Below, piece after piece: positions 1 through 6,485 of a stretch of 10,435 nucleotides of DNA. Made by a program: the position numbers and the translations under genes. This DNA comes from Clostridiales bacterium UBA1701. GTDB taxonomy: Bacteria; Bacillota; Clostridia; Oscillospirales; Oscillospiraceae. The notes beneath the pieces were generated by a model that saw only the letters and a list, made by a program, of their open reading frames with translations, did no database searches and was not told the origin of the DNA. Where the stretch lies: the NCBI GenBank assembly GCA_002320035.1, contig DCJL01000024.1, positions 1-10,435 of the forward strand. Direction: 5' to 3'. Each line of letters opens with the position of its first letter. Position 1 is the stretch's first letter.

Positions 1-261
1 TTTGACGGCGGCTTATCCAATTTGAGGCGGGCCTTGCCCCCTCAAGCACCCCTGCGGCTCCGTTGTTTTTCGCTTCGGCAAGCGTTTTTTGACAGTCCCA
101 AGCAGCCGGACGAAAATCGTCCGGCTGCTTTCTTCACAGGCGGAGCAGTGAATCTTCATTTTGAGACTCACCGTTTTTTGCCGTTCATTCTTTCAGCTTG
201 AATACACTTCAAGCCAGCCGGCAGACCTATGCTCACATGGCGTATATCCTGTTGAAATGTC
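1..261. other. Left-edge intergenic region, no supported gene
   Basis: No convincing gene was found here. One plus-strand frame ends at a TGA at 23-25 and could be the last codons of a gene lying outside the window, but seven codons prove nothing. Another frame stays open from the edge to about position 200, but it runs through the hairpin at 100-130 and has low-complexity Arg/Pro/Leu content, so it is treated as non-coding. The stretch holds a small hairpin with a T-run (71-90), a strong hairpin (100-130) and a 7-bp inverted repeat (196-202 with 208-214) just beyond the LysM gene stop. That last hairpin has no T-run on the minus strand, so the LysM gene has no clear terminator in this window. 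Confidence 0.5.
71..135 (+). terminator. Probable rho-independent terminator of an upstream plus-strand gene
   Basis: A perfect 13-bp stem pairs 100-112 with 118-130 around an AAAAT loop and is followed on the plus strand by a short T-rich tail (CTTTCTTC). Just before it, a 5-bp stem CGCTT/AAGCG with a CGGC loop (71-84) is followed by six Ts (85-90), so there may be two terminators in series. On the minus strand no T-run follows either hairpin, so they fit a plus-strand transcript entering from the left better than the LysM gene. Confidence 0.55.
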
Positions 262-1278
262 TCAGGCCGCGGCCTTAAAGCTTACTTTAACATCAACGGC
301 GTAGGCGGGCATCTTGAAGCTGCCGTCTTCCGCAACCTCAACGGAGGCAGCAGCATCACCATGCTTGGTCACGCTGATCTTGTCCAGCGTATAGCCCTTG
401 TCCGCCGTGCATTCGACCTTTATGGTATCGCCCGCTTTGGCCTTGGTGACAGTGACGCCGCTGATCTGAACCAAAAGCTCGCCGTTGCTGATGGAGGTAT
501 AGATCTCATACTGGGCCGGCGCAGGAGCGGTTGTGCCGGTGTTGGTATTGCCGGTATTGGCGCCGCCCTGATTTGCGGAGATGACGGCCGGAACGGGCAG
601 GTACAGCAGCTGACCCGCTTTGATAGCGCCCATATTTTCTTTGTTGTTAAGGGTCTGAAGCAGCTTCAGGTTTCCATCATAAGAAATGCCGTAGCTGCTG
701 CAGATGCCGTATGTGGTGTCGCCGGAGACGATCTTATGAGCCACAATTTTTACGCAGGAGCCGGACTCAGGCGCTTTTGTGGAGGGAAACAGGACGGTGC
801 GTCCGGCGGCAATTTTATTGTAGCTGCTGATGTTGTTGAGCTTCATGATCCGGTCGGAATTGGAGTGAAAATCAATGCCCATTTCGCTGCAAACGCCGTA
901 CACGGTCTCACCGGACTTCATCACATGGGGTACCAGATAGCCGCTGATAAAATCCCCGTCCAACAGGGTCTTGTCGTTGGCGCTGCCCTCCACCGGCGTG
1001 GTCCCCGTCGCGCTGTCGGACTTGGCGCCTGCGGCAGGCAGGGTAATCACCGTGCCGGGCTTCAGATTGGCATAGTTTTTGATGTTGTTGGTTTTTGTGA
1101 TCCAGGTATAGTTGGCATAAAAATCTATGCCGAGGCTCTGGCACACGCCGTACACCGTGTCCCCGCTTTTAAGCGTGTATTTAATTGTGTCCGCCGCGAA
1201 GGCCGTGACGCTCATGCTGGAAAAAAGCGCCGCCGCCAGGCATAGCGTAAGCAACACGCTGATAAGCCGTTTTTTCAT
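262..1278 (-). CDS. Secreted triple-LysM domain protein
   Basis: A 338-aa exported protein likely to bind peptidoglycan or chitin-like glycans at the cell surface. Residues 1-28 form a signal peptide: Lys-Lys-Arg start, hydrophobic core, AFA-type cleavage near 28/29. Three LysM modules follow at about 33-81, 117-165 and 180-228, each with the SGDT or SGET opening, an Asn-Asn near the middle and a closing Pro. Each carries a Cys in a [VI]C motif (C46, C130, C193), a variant I associate with gut Clostridia. A Gly/Thr/Asn/Pro linker (229-255) leads to a beta-rich C-terminal domain (about 256-335) with a GYTLDKI...F.MP pattern, like InlB-B-type bacterial surface repeats. No catalytic domain is seen. 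The start is supported by an AAGGGGG ribosome site 8 nt upstream. The gene appears monocistronic, with its own promoter at 1354-1382. Its precise role is unknown. Confidence 0.9.
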   Translation of the reverse strand: MKKRLISVLLTLCLAAALFSSMSVTAFAADTIKYTLKSGDTVYGVCQSLGIDFYANYTWITKTNNIKNYANLKPGTVITLPAAGAKSDSATGTTPVEGSANDKTLLDGDFISGYLVPHVMKSGETVYGVCSEMGIDFHSNSDRIMKLNNISSYNKIAAGRTVLFPSTKAPESGSCVKIVAHKIVSGDTTYGICSSYGISYDGNLKLLQTLNNKENMGAIKAGQLLYLPVPAVISANQGGANTGNTNTGTTAPAPAQYEIYTSISNGELLVQISGVTVTKAKAGDTIKVECTADKGYTLDKISVTKHGDAAASVEVAEDGSFKMPAYAVDVKVSFKAAA

Positions 1279-1353
1279 ATGTATATCCCCCTTACCGGCC
1301 CGCCTGGGCCGAATATTTCCTCAATAACCGCCCGAATCGTATTTTATATTGAT

Positions 1354-1382
1354 ATTATATACGCGCCGTCCCGCCCTGTCCA
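1354..1382 (-). promoter_or_regulatory. Sigma-A promoter for the LysM gene
   Basis: On the minus strand a -35 box TGGACA (1382-1377, one mismatch to TTGACA) and a perfect -10 TATAAT (1359-1354) are separated by exactly 17 nt. Transcription would start near 1347, giving a 5' leader of about 70 nt before the ATG at 1278. No operator or riboswitch fold is obvious in the leader. Confidence 0.75.
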
Positions 1383-1591
1383 TAAAAGCGGAGCGGAATT
1401 AATAAAGCTTAAGTTTTGAGGCCCCGCACCGACGGACGCTTTCCGGGCCCGGGTCCTTCGCCTCTTCCAGATTTTTTCAGCAGCCCTCCGGTATAGACCG
1501 CTTCGGTTACAATTTTACGACAAAGTCTGGTAAATTGCAAGCATTATTATTAAATTTTAGATTCAATAATTTTCAATTTGTAACGGCGCAG

Positions 1592-1627
1592 CAAAAACTA
1601 TCCTCCGGGAACGGTCCCCGGAGGATA
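1592..1627 (-). terminator. Rho-independent terminator of the rmlA-rmlB operon
   Basis: A perfect 11-bp GC-rich stem pairs 1599-1609 with 1617-1627 (arms TATCCTCCGGG and CCCGGAGGATA). On the minus strand it is followed by GTTTTTGC (1598-1591). It lies about 60 nt past the rmlB stop, in the right orientation to end that transcript before the LysM gene. Confidence 0.8.
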
Positions 1628-1688
1628 TCCAGCCTGCAAAAACCGAACCTGCATCCGCATTTTCAGCTTATCCGCAGCCTGAGCATAT

Positions 1689-2747
1689 TCATTTTCCACC
1701 GTACATTCTGCTGTAATAATCCATGTATTCCCCGCTGACCACCCGCTGAACCCAGCCCGGGTTATCCAGATACCAGGCGATGGTCTCGCGCATTCCCCTT
1801 TCAAAGGAGCAGGCCGGAGTCCAGCCCAGCTCTGCTGTTATTTTGCGGCTGTCTATGGCGTAGCGCCGGTCATGGCCGGGGCGGTCCCGCACAAAGCGTA
1901 TCAGGCTTTCGCTTTTGCCGAGCTCTTTTAAAATCAGGCGCACGATGTCAATATTCGCCCGCTCGTTTCCACCGCCGATATTATATACCTCGCCCCGGAC
2001 TCCCCGGTCCAGCACAGCCATGATCGCGGCGCAATGATCCGAGACATGGAGCCAGTCCCTTATCTGCATCCCGTCCCCATAGACGGGCAGAGGCCTGCCC
2101 GCTTCGGCATTGTGGAGCATGAGGGGGATGAGCTTTTCCGGGAACTGATAGGGGCCAAAGTTATTGGAGCAGCGGGTGATATTCACTGGCAGGCCGTAGG
2201 TCATATGATAAGCGCGCACCATGAGATCCGCCCCGGCTTTTGAGGCGGAATAGGGGCTGTTGGGGGCAATGGGGCTTTCCTCGCTGAAAAGCCCGGTTTC
2301 CCCCAGCGCGCCGTAGACCTCGTCCGTTGAGACCTGGAGATACACCACGCCCTCCCTGTACTCCCGGGAATACTTGTCATCCGGCGCGGTTTTCCATCTG
2401 GCCATGGCCGCGTCCAGCAGGGTCTGGGTGCCCAGCACGTTGGTGCTCAGAAAAAGCGCCGGCTCCACAATGCTCCTGTCCACATGGGACTCCGCGGCAA
2501 AATGCACCACGGTGTCAAAGTCATAGCGGGAGAAAAGCGCGCCAACAAGGGCCCTGTCCCGAACATCCCCATGTACAAAGGTATAGCGGTCGTCCTCCCG
2601 TACGGGCAGAAGATTTTCCAGGTTGCCCGCATAGGTCAGCAGATCCAGGTTCACAAGGCGTTCTATGTCGCTCCGCTCGCGGAGCGCCTTCTGAATAAAG
2701 TTCGCGCCAATAAAGCCTGCGCCTCCGGTGACAAGCAGTTTTTTCAT
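1689..2747 (-). CDS. rfbB: dTDP-glucose 4,6-dehydratase (RmlB)
   Basis: A 352-aa NAD-dependent extended short-chain dehydrogenase that converts dTDP-glucose to dTDP-4-keto-6-deoxyglucose, the second step of dTDP-L-rhamnose and other deoxysugar pathways, in the cytosol. The Rossmann NAD site GGAGFIG is at residues 8-14. The HFAAESHVDRS motif (82-92) is present. The family's Thr-Asp-Glu catalytic triplet is at 141-143 (STDEVYG), and the YxxxK pair is Y166/K170. RCSNNFGPYQFPEKLIP (192-208), the GDGMQIRDWLHV block (224-235) and RPGHDRRYAID (289-299) are RmlB hallmarks. Length is normal for the family. The ATG is preceded by AGAGGTG about 6 nt upstream. It follows rmlA by 37 nt as the second gene of the operon. 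rmlC and rmlD are not in the window, so the final sugar cannot be inferred here. Confidence 0.97.
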   Translation of the reverse strand: MKKLLVTGGAGFIGANFIQKALRERSDIERLVNLDLLTYAGNLENLLPVREDDRYTFVHGDVRDRALVGALFSRYDFDTVVHFAAESHVDRSIVEPALFLSTNVLGTQTLLDAAMARWKTAPDDKYSREYREGVVYLQVSTDEVYGALGETGLFSEESPIAPNSPYSASKAGADLMVRAYHMTYGLPVNITRCSNNFGPYQFPEKLIPLMLHNAEAGRPLPVYGDGMQIRDWLHVSDHCAAIMAVLDRGVRGEVYNIGGGNERANIDIVRLILKELGKSESLIRFVRDRPGHDRRYAIDSRKITAELGWTPACSFERGMRETIAWYLDNPGWVQRVVSGEYMDYYSRMYGGK

Positions 2748-2784
2748 GTCCGCACCTCTTTTACCGCGCGCACTGCGCTGTTTT

Positions 2785-3657
2785 TCAAAGCTGCCCCTCG
2801 GCTATGCGCAGCAGGTATTTTCCGTAATCGGTCCTGAGCAGGGGCTGGGCCAGGGCCACAAGCTGCGACGCGCTTATATAGCCCATGCGGTAGGCGATCT
2901 CCTCAATGCAGGCTACATACATTCCCTGCCGCTTCTGAACGATGGAAACAAAGTTCGCCGCCTCCAGCAGGCTCCCGTGTGTGCCCGTGTCCAGCCAGGC
3001 GAGGCCCCGGCCAAAAAGCTTCAGCCTCAGGTCGCCGCGGCGCAGATATGCCATGTTCACATCCGTTATCTCCAGCTCTCCCCTCTTTGAGGGGCGGATG
3101 CTTTTGGCAATGGCCACCACATCATTGTCATAAAAATACAGGCCGGGCACCGCGTAGCTTGACTTTGGATGCCGGGGCTTTTCCTCTATGGAGACGACCC
3201 TGCCCTCCCCGTCAAACTCTACCACGCCAAAAGCCTCCGGATTCGGAACAGCGTAGCCGAAGATGACCGCGCCGTGTTCCAGTGCCGCCGCACTCTGGAC
3301 GGCAGGGGTGATCCCTCCGCCATAAAAAATATTGTCCCCCAGAATCAGGCAGACATTGTCATCCCCAATAAAGTCCTCGCCGATGATAAAAGCCTCCGCC
3401 AGGCCCCTCGGCTCCTCCTGCACGGCATATTCAATGCGCAGGCCCAGCGCCGCGCCGTCCCCCAGCAGTTCTTGAAAGGCGGCACTCTCCTTGGGGGCAT
3501 TGATTATAAGAATATCCCTTATCCCCGCCAGCATAAGAACAGACAAGGGATAGTATATCATGGGCTTGTCGTATACGGGCAGTATCTGCTTTGATATGGA
3601 CCGGGTAAGCGGATAGAGGCGAGTGCCCGTCCCTCCGGCCAGGATGATTCCTTTCAT
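2785..3657 (-). CDS. rfbA: Glucose-1-phosphate thymidylyltransferase (RmlA)
   Basis: A 290-aa nucleotidyltransferase that makes dTDP-glucose from glucose-1-phosphate and dTTP, feeding RmlB encoded next downstream. The N-terminal nucleotide-binding signature GGTGTRLYPLT is at residues 8-18, followed by SKQILPVYDKPM (22-33). The metal-binding LGDN is at 106-109, the EEKPRHPKS sugar-site motif at 158-166, and WLDTGTHGSLLEA at 221-233. Length and motifs match the short bacterial RmlA type. The ATG has a GGAGGG ribosome site 4 nt upstream. It is the first gene of the operon, with a promoter in the spacer shared with the divergent acnX operon. The products would supply cell-wall, capsule or S-layer glycan synthesis; which one is not shown here. 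Confidence 0.97.
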   Translation of the reverse strand: MKGIILAGGTGTRLYPLTRSISKQILPVYDKPMIYYPLSVLMLAGIRDILIINAPKESAAFQELLGDGAALGLRIEYAVQEEPRGLAEAFIIGEDFIGDDNVCLILGDNIFYGGGITPAVQSAAALEHGAVIFGYAVPNPEAFGVVEFDGEGRVVSIEEKPRHPKSSYAVPGLYFYDNDVVAIAKSIRPSKRGELEITDVNMAYLRRGDLRLKLFGRGLAWLDTGTHGSLLEAANFVSIVQKRQGMYVACIEEIAYRMGYISASQLVALAQPLLRTDYGKYLLRIAEGQL

Positions 3658-3698
3658 GTTGCCCTCCGTTTCAGGCGCTCCGCGCCGGTTCTTCCGCC

Positions 3699-3727
3699 AG
3701 TATAAAGCAAGGGCAGATATATTGCAA
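3699..3727 (-). promoter_or_regulatory. Promoter for the rmlA-rmlB operon
   Basis: On the minus strand -35 TTGCAA (3727-3722) and -10 TATACT (3704-3699) have a 17-nt spacer. The start site would be near 3692, leaving about 35 nt of leader before the rfbA ATG at 3657. An inverted repeat ATTGC/GCAAT (3721-3725 and 3737-3741) overlaps the -35 element and could be an operator, though it is short. Confidence 0.6.
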
Positions 3728-3754
3728 GAAAATAAGGCAATGTGCTTCCCTTCG

Positions 3755-3783
3755 TTGACTTAATGACCGCAGAGTGTTAGAAT
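3755..3783 (+). promoter_or_regulatory. Promoter for the aconitase-X operon
   Basis: -35 TTGACT (3755-3760) and -10 TAGAAT (3778-3783) are separated by 17 nt, each one mismatch from consensus. Transcription would begin near 3790, about 40 nt before the ATG at 3831. The divergent rmlA promoter's -35 element lies 27 nt to the left. Confidence 0.75.
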
Positions 3784-3814
3784 AATGACAAATCAGCATG
3801 CAACTCATTTTATA

Positions 3815-3833
3815 GAAGGAAGTGGTTTTTATG
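3815..3833 (+). promoter_or_regulatory. Ribosome binding site fixing the AcnX large-subunit start at 3831
   Basis: GAAGGAAG (3815-3822) stands 8 nt before the ATG at 3831. An in-frame GTG at 3822 would extend the protein by three residues, but it overlaps this Shine-Dalgarno sequence and cannot use it, so the ATG is preferred. Confidence 0.8.
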
Positions 3834-5111
3834 CGTCTCACTCCCGAGCAGCAGGCGCTGCTTGACGGCAGCCGGGGCGAGGTCATGGCCAAGGTCATGA
3901 AGACCCTCGTCATGTACGGCGACGCTTTCGGCGCGGAGAAAATGGTCCCCATCACAAGCCGGTACGGCCATACCGTTATCAGCTTTGGCCTTAAAGCCAT
4001 GAAGCCGGTTTACGATATGTATGACCGGCTTATCGCCGCCGGGCTTGTAAGCGGACAGGAGTTCACAGCCGACCCCAGACCGCTGGACAAGAACGTCCCC
4101 TCCTCCCTGCTGGAGAACATCGTATTTAAAAAATTCATGTATACCGAGCAGGCGCGTTACGAAAAGCAGCTCGCAGAACTTGGAATTATTGACAGCAAGG
4201 GCTACACCTGCACCTGCTATCAGGATCAGGTCGGCAACAAGCCCGCCAAGGGGGACATTCTCTCCTGGGCTGAGTCCTCTGCGGTTGTCTACGCCAACTC
4301 CGTCCTCGGTGCCCGCTGCAACCGCAACTCGGGCATGATAGAGCTTATGGGCTCCATCGCAGGTTTTGTTCCCGAATTCGGCCTTCTGACCGATGAGGGC
4401 CGTAAGGCCGGCTGGGTGGTGGAAGTCCGCTGTGAAAAGCGGCCCGAAGCACAACTGCTGGGCTCCGCTATCGGCATGAAGGTCATGGAGGAAGTGCCCT
4501 ACATAAAAGGCCTTGACAAATGGCTGGGCACCGGGCTTGACGAAGAGGCCTGCACCTATCTGAAAGACTTTGGCGCGGCCACCGCCTCCAACGGCTCCGT
4601 AGGCCTGTATCATGTGGAAAATCTGACTCCTGAGGCCGTAGAACAGGGTGAGACACTGATCAAAGAGGGCGCAAAGGTATATGTGGTGGACGACGCGGAG
4701 CTTGAGCGCGTCCGGGCCTCCTATCCCGTTATTTGGAAAAACGCGGACGCGAAACCGGAGCTCTGCTTTGTGGGCTGCCCGCATATGACGCTCAGGCAGC
4801 TTCAGGACTGGACAGATAATGTAAGCCGCGCGCTTCGGGCAAACGGACGCGGCAAAATCGCCGTGCCCACGGTGTTCACCGCTCCCCCTGCGGTCATCGA
4901 GGAGTTCGAGAAAGGCCCCTACGCCGCCCGCCTTAAGGATACCGGCATTATTCTCAGCTATATCTGCCCGCTGATGTACATGAACAATCCCCTGTGCAAG
5001 AAGAAGGCCGTCATAACCTCCTCCAATAAGCTGCGCACCTATACCAGCGCCCGATATTACCCCGAAGCGGATATTCTTAACATCATCACCGGCAAGGAGG
5101 TGGGCAAATGA
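3831..5111 (+). CDS. Aconitase X catalytic (large) subunit, DUF521/AcnX_cat
   Basis: A 426-aa large subunit of an aconitase-X enzyme, an iron-sulfur dehydratase. Characterised relatives are bacterial cis-3-hydroxy-L-proline dehydratase and archaeal phosphomevalonate dehydratase; the substrate here is not decided by sequence. Visible family features: N-terminal MRLTPEQQALLDG; the YTCTCYQD segment (125-132); a WAESSAVVYANSVLGARCNRN block (146-166); CFVGCPHMTL (312-321); and LSYICPL (375-381). C127, C316 and C379 are the best candidates for the cluster ligands, by motif alignment from memory. It is followed by the small subunit with a 4-bp ATGA overlap, so the two are translationally coupled. 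No hydroxyproline racemase, pyrroline-2-carboxylate reductase or mevalonate gene is in the window. The family call is firm; the reaction is not. Confidence 0.93.
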   Translation: MRLTPEQQALLDGSRGEVMAKVMKTLVMYGDAFGAEKMVPITSRYGHTVISFGLKAMKPVYDMYDRLIAAGLVSGQEFTADPRPLDKNVPSSLLENIVFKKFMYTEQARYEKQLAELGIIDSKGYTCTCYQDQVGNKPAKGDILSWAESSAVVYANSVLGARCNRNSGMIELMGSIAGFVPEFGLLTDEGRKAGWVVEVRCEKRPEAQLLGSAIGMKVMEEVPYIKGLDKWLGTGLDEEACTYLKDFGAATASNGSVGLYHVENLTPEAVEQGETLIKEGAKVYVVDDAELERVRASYPVIWKNADAKPELCFVGCPHMTLRQLQDWTDNVSRALRANGRGKIAVPTVFTAPPAVIEEFEKGPYAARLKDTGIILSYICPLMYMNNPLCKKKAVITSSNKLRTYTSARYYPEADILNIITGKEVGK

Positions 5112-5548
5112 AACAATTTAAAGGCCGCGTCATCGTTCCCGGATGCTGTTCTGCCGAGGCGCTCGTGAGCCGGGGCGGCTTCAACACCCTGGCCAGCTAT
5201 CAGATGGCTCTCCAGTTCGGGGATAAACAGGTCAAATGCGGCGATCAAAACAACGCCGACATCTATAAGAAGCCCATGCTGGGCAAAGCCCTGTGCCTTC
5301 CACAGACGATCGGCTCCACCACCGGCGGCATGGTGCTCTATACTGCCTGCGCCGTAGGGAAGCAGCCCGCCTGTATGCTTTTTTCCATGCCCATCGACTC
5401 CCTGGCCGCCTCCGGCGCCATACTGGGCGATGTCTGGACCGACAGCTCCATGCCTGTTGTGGATATGCTTGGTCAGGAATTTCTGGACTATGTCCAGACC
5501 GGTATGACCGTCACCGTCTCCGAAGATGGGCTTGTAAGCGTTGAATAA
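5108..5548 (+). CDS. Aconitase X swivel (small) subunit, DUF126
   Basis: A 146-aa small subunit that completes the active site of the aconitase-X dehydratase encoded just upstream. It has the DUF126 swivel-domain pattern: a GRVIVPGCCSAEALVSRGGFN start (residues 6-26), PQTIGSTTGG (65-74) with the conserved Ser at position 70 expected to act in catalysis, and a C-terminal AASGAILGDVWTDSS (100-114). The start overlaps the large-subunit stop (ATGA, 5108-5111) and has GGAGG 7 nt upstream inside that gene. In some bacteria the small domain is fused to the large one; here it is separate and second. A hairpin at 5556-5582 lies right after the stop. Confidence 0.93.
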   Translation: MKQFKGRVIVPGCCSAEALVSRGGFNTLASYQMALQFGDKQVKCGDQNNADIYKKPMLGKALCLPQTIGSTTGGMVLYTACAVGKQPACMLFSMPIDSLAASGAILGDVWTDSSMPVVDMLGQEFLDYVQTGMTVTVSEDGLVSVE

Positions 5549-5555
5549 GGATTGA

Positions 5556-5582
5556 CCGCCGTCCGGTAAAGCCGGGCGGCGG
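5556..5582 (+). terminator. Probable terminator hairpin after the aconitase-X operon
   Basis: An 11-bp stem (5556-5566 with 5572-5582, one G-U pair, TAAAG loop) starts 8 nt after the small-subunit stop. The following bases, CGCTTGAATTT, are only weakly T-rich, so it may terminate inefficiently or mainly protect the 3' end. Confidence 0.5.
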
Positions 5583-5602
5583 CGCTTGAATTTAAGGCGG
5601 GC

Positions 5603-5631
5603 TTGACAGGCCGGGCCGCCGGTGATAGATT
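5603..5631 (+). promoter_or_regulatory. Promoter for tRNA-Leu
   Basis: A perfect -35 TTGACA (5603-5608), a 17-nt spacer and -10 TAGATT (5626-5631). The expected start near 5638-5640 leaves a leader of about 20 nt before the mature tRNA 5' end at 5659, as for a singly transcribed tRNA gene. Confidence 0.8.
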
Positions 5632-5658
5632 ATATAAGTCCCACATGAAGTCCCACAT

Positions 5659-5744
5659 GCCGGTGTGGTGGAATGGTAGACACAAGGGACTTAAAATCCC
5701 TCGCTGGCAACAGCGTACCGGTTCGAGTCCGGTCACCGGCACCA
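5659..5744 (+). tRNA. tRNA-Leu (anticodon UAA), CCA encoded
   Basis: An 86-nt type II tRNA. The acceptor arms GCCGGTG (5659-5665) and CACCGGC (5734-5740) pair perfectly, followed by discriminator A and encoded CCA (5742-5744). The anticodon stem AGGGA/TCCCT (5685-5689, 5697-5701) encloses the loop CTTAAAA with anticodon TAA at 5692-5694, reading UUA/UUG. The long variable arm CGCTG-GCAA-CAGCG (5702-5715) is characteristic of Leu. The T arm is ACCGG/CCGGT around TTCGAGT (5717-5733). Its 3' end faces the prophage that begins shortly to the right, so it is a candidate phage attachment site. Confidence 0.97.
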
Positions 5745-5762
5745 AAAATTCTTATCAATCAG

Positions 5763-5787
5763 GGGCTATTGTGCATCTCAATAGCCC
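5763..5787. other. Perfect 9-bp stem-loop downstream of tRNA-Leu
   Basis: GGGCTATTG (5763-5771) pairs with CAATAGCCC (5779-5787) around TGCATCT. There is no T-run on either side, so it is not a terminator by itself. It sits between the tRNA and the strong terminator and could be part of the tRNA precursor 3' trailer or of a phage attachment region. Confidence 0.45.
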
Positions 5788-5797
5788 GGCATAACTG

Positions 5798-5840
5798 AAA
5801 AGAGCCAGACTTTGAAGATTCAAAGTCTGGCTCTTTTTTT
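5798..5840. terminator. Strong bidirectional terminator between tRNA-Leu and prophage lysis genes
   Basis: Arms 5798-5816 and 5819-5837 are fully complementary, giving up to 19 bp including the A/T-run edges. Seven Ts (5834-5840) close the plus-strand version. The minus-strand version also ends in TTTT, so it can stop both the tRNA transcript and the leftward phage lysis transcript. The 187 nt between it and the holin stop (5841-6026) contain no gene or other element that I can support. Confidence 0.88.
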
Positions 5841-6026
5841 ATTACATGCTTCAGCACGCCGAGGACAGAGGTCTCCCCCGGTCGGTCTTTTATATCCCGC
5901 ATCCTGCCAGCGGCGCTCTCTGTCGGCTTTGAAGTAAGGCCAGATACCGTCTAAAATACCCCGCGACGGTTCGCAGGCCTTTAGCGGTATGCGGCCATTT
6001 TTACTTACTCTGGTCTCTCGCTTTTA

Positions 6027-6389
6027 TTATTCAGTGGTCATTCCTGCAATTACTACTGGGGCAGTCTCAGTATCCCCGGCAAAAACCCCGTTAAATTCGC
6101 CCACAGCGCTCTCGATTAGCATTTTAAGTTCGAGGTCGGTTACCGTTATGCTCTGCGCCTTAAGCATCTCAGACGCGGCCTCAAGGGCTTTGTTAAGCTT
6201 TTCCTCGCCGTGGAGGTCTTTGTATATCTGCTCCACAGCATGAACGACAGTATGAACAACGTCCTTTTTAGTCTGCGTGTTGATATGTTTCTGGTAAAGC
6301 TTCTTGAATACCAGCCCCAGCCATGCGGCAATGCCCGCCACAATCGCGGCTATAATCTGCATGATGTATTCTGTCAGTATGTTTTCCAT
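6027..6389 (-). CDS. Phage holin, LLH family
   Basis: A 120-aa small membrane protein expected to permeabilise the cytoplasmic membrane at the end of phage growth and release or activate the endolysin. One N-terminal hydrophobic segment is visible at about residues 8-28 (IMQIIAAIVAGIAAWLGLVF). It is followed by a basic stretch and a long helical region with the VHAVEQIYKDLHGEEKLNKA-type sequence and a LELKMLIESAVGEF helix, as in the phage LL-H holin family. A GGAGG site lies 7 nt before the ATG. It is the last gene of the leftward lysis cassette, after the small membrane/coiled-coil gene. The 3' side leads to the strong hairpin terminator at 5798-5840. Family assignment is by recognised pattern. 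Confidence 0.82.
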   Translation of the reverse strand: MENILTEYIMQIIAAIVAGIAAWLGLVFKKLYQKHINTQTKKDVVHTVVHAVEQIYKDLHGEEKLNKALEAASEMLKAQSITVTDLELKMLIESAVGEFNGVFAGDTETAPVVIAGMTTE

Positions 6390-6412
6390 TTTTATACCTC
6401 CGTTTTATAATG

Positions 6413-6478
6413 CATGCCGTCTCCCGTCTGCATCATTACCCGGCGCGTCAGCACCAGCCTCCGACGGGGCGCGGCATG
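6413..6478 (-). other. Long stem-loop between the two small lysis genes
   Basis: Two 16-nt arms, 6413-6428 and 6463-6478, are complementary with 13 Watson-Crick pairs, two G-T pairs and one mismatch, enclosing 34 nt. It begins 7 nt past the stop of the membrane/coiled-coil gene and ends about 10 nt before the GGAGG of the holin. It has no T-run, so it looks like an RNA structure in the lysis mRNA (processing, stability or translation control) rather than a terminator. Confidence 0.45.
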
Positions 6479-6485
6479 TCCTTGA

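Larger units (their letters stand above)
1279..1688. other. 410-bp intergenic region with LysM-gene promoter and rmlB terminator
   Basis: No coding sequence is supported. Short plus-strand frames around 1535-1738 are low-complexity and overlap the rmlB end. The right part holds the rmlB terminator (1592-1627) and the left part the LysM-gene promoter (1354-1382). Between them lies an AT-rich block (about 1536-1590) in an otherwise GC-rich neighbourhood, and an imperfect inverted repeat, CAATTTTAC (1510-1518) with GTAAATTG (1530-1537), for which I can assign no function. Confidence 0.6.

Noticed and set aside
361..1245. 294-codon plus-strand frame opposite the LysM gene
   Set aside because: It is an antisense shadow of a gene with a signal peptide, LysM repeats and a promoter; its sequence is low-complexity.
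1443..1452. CCGGGCCCGG-type palindrome upstream of the LysM promoter
   Set aside because: A short GC palindrome is expected by chance in this base composition and is not placed at a promoter or terminator.
3822..3830. GTG start of the aconitase-X large subunit at 3822
   Set aside because: It overlaps the Shine-Dalgarno sequence; the ATG at 3831 has ideal spacing.
3810..4784. 324-codon minus-strand frame opposite the aconitase-X gene
   Set aside because: It is an antisense shadow of a clear enzyme gene that has a promoter and ribosome site on the plus strand.
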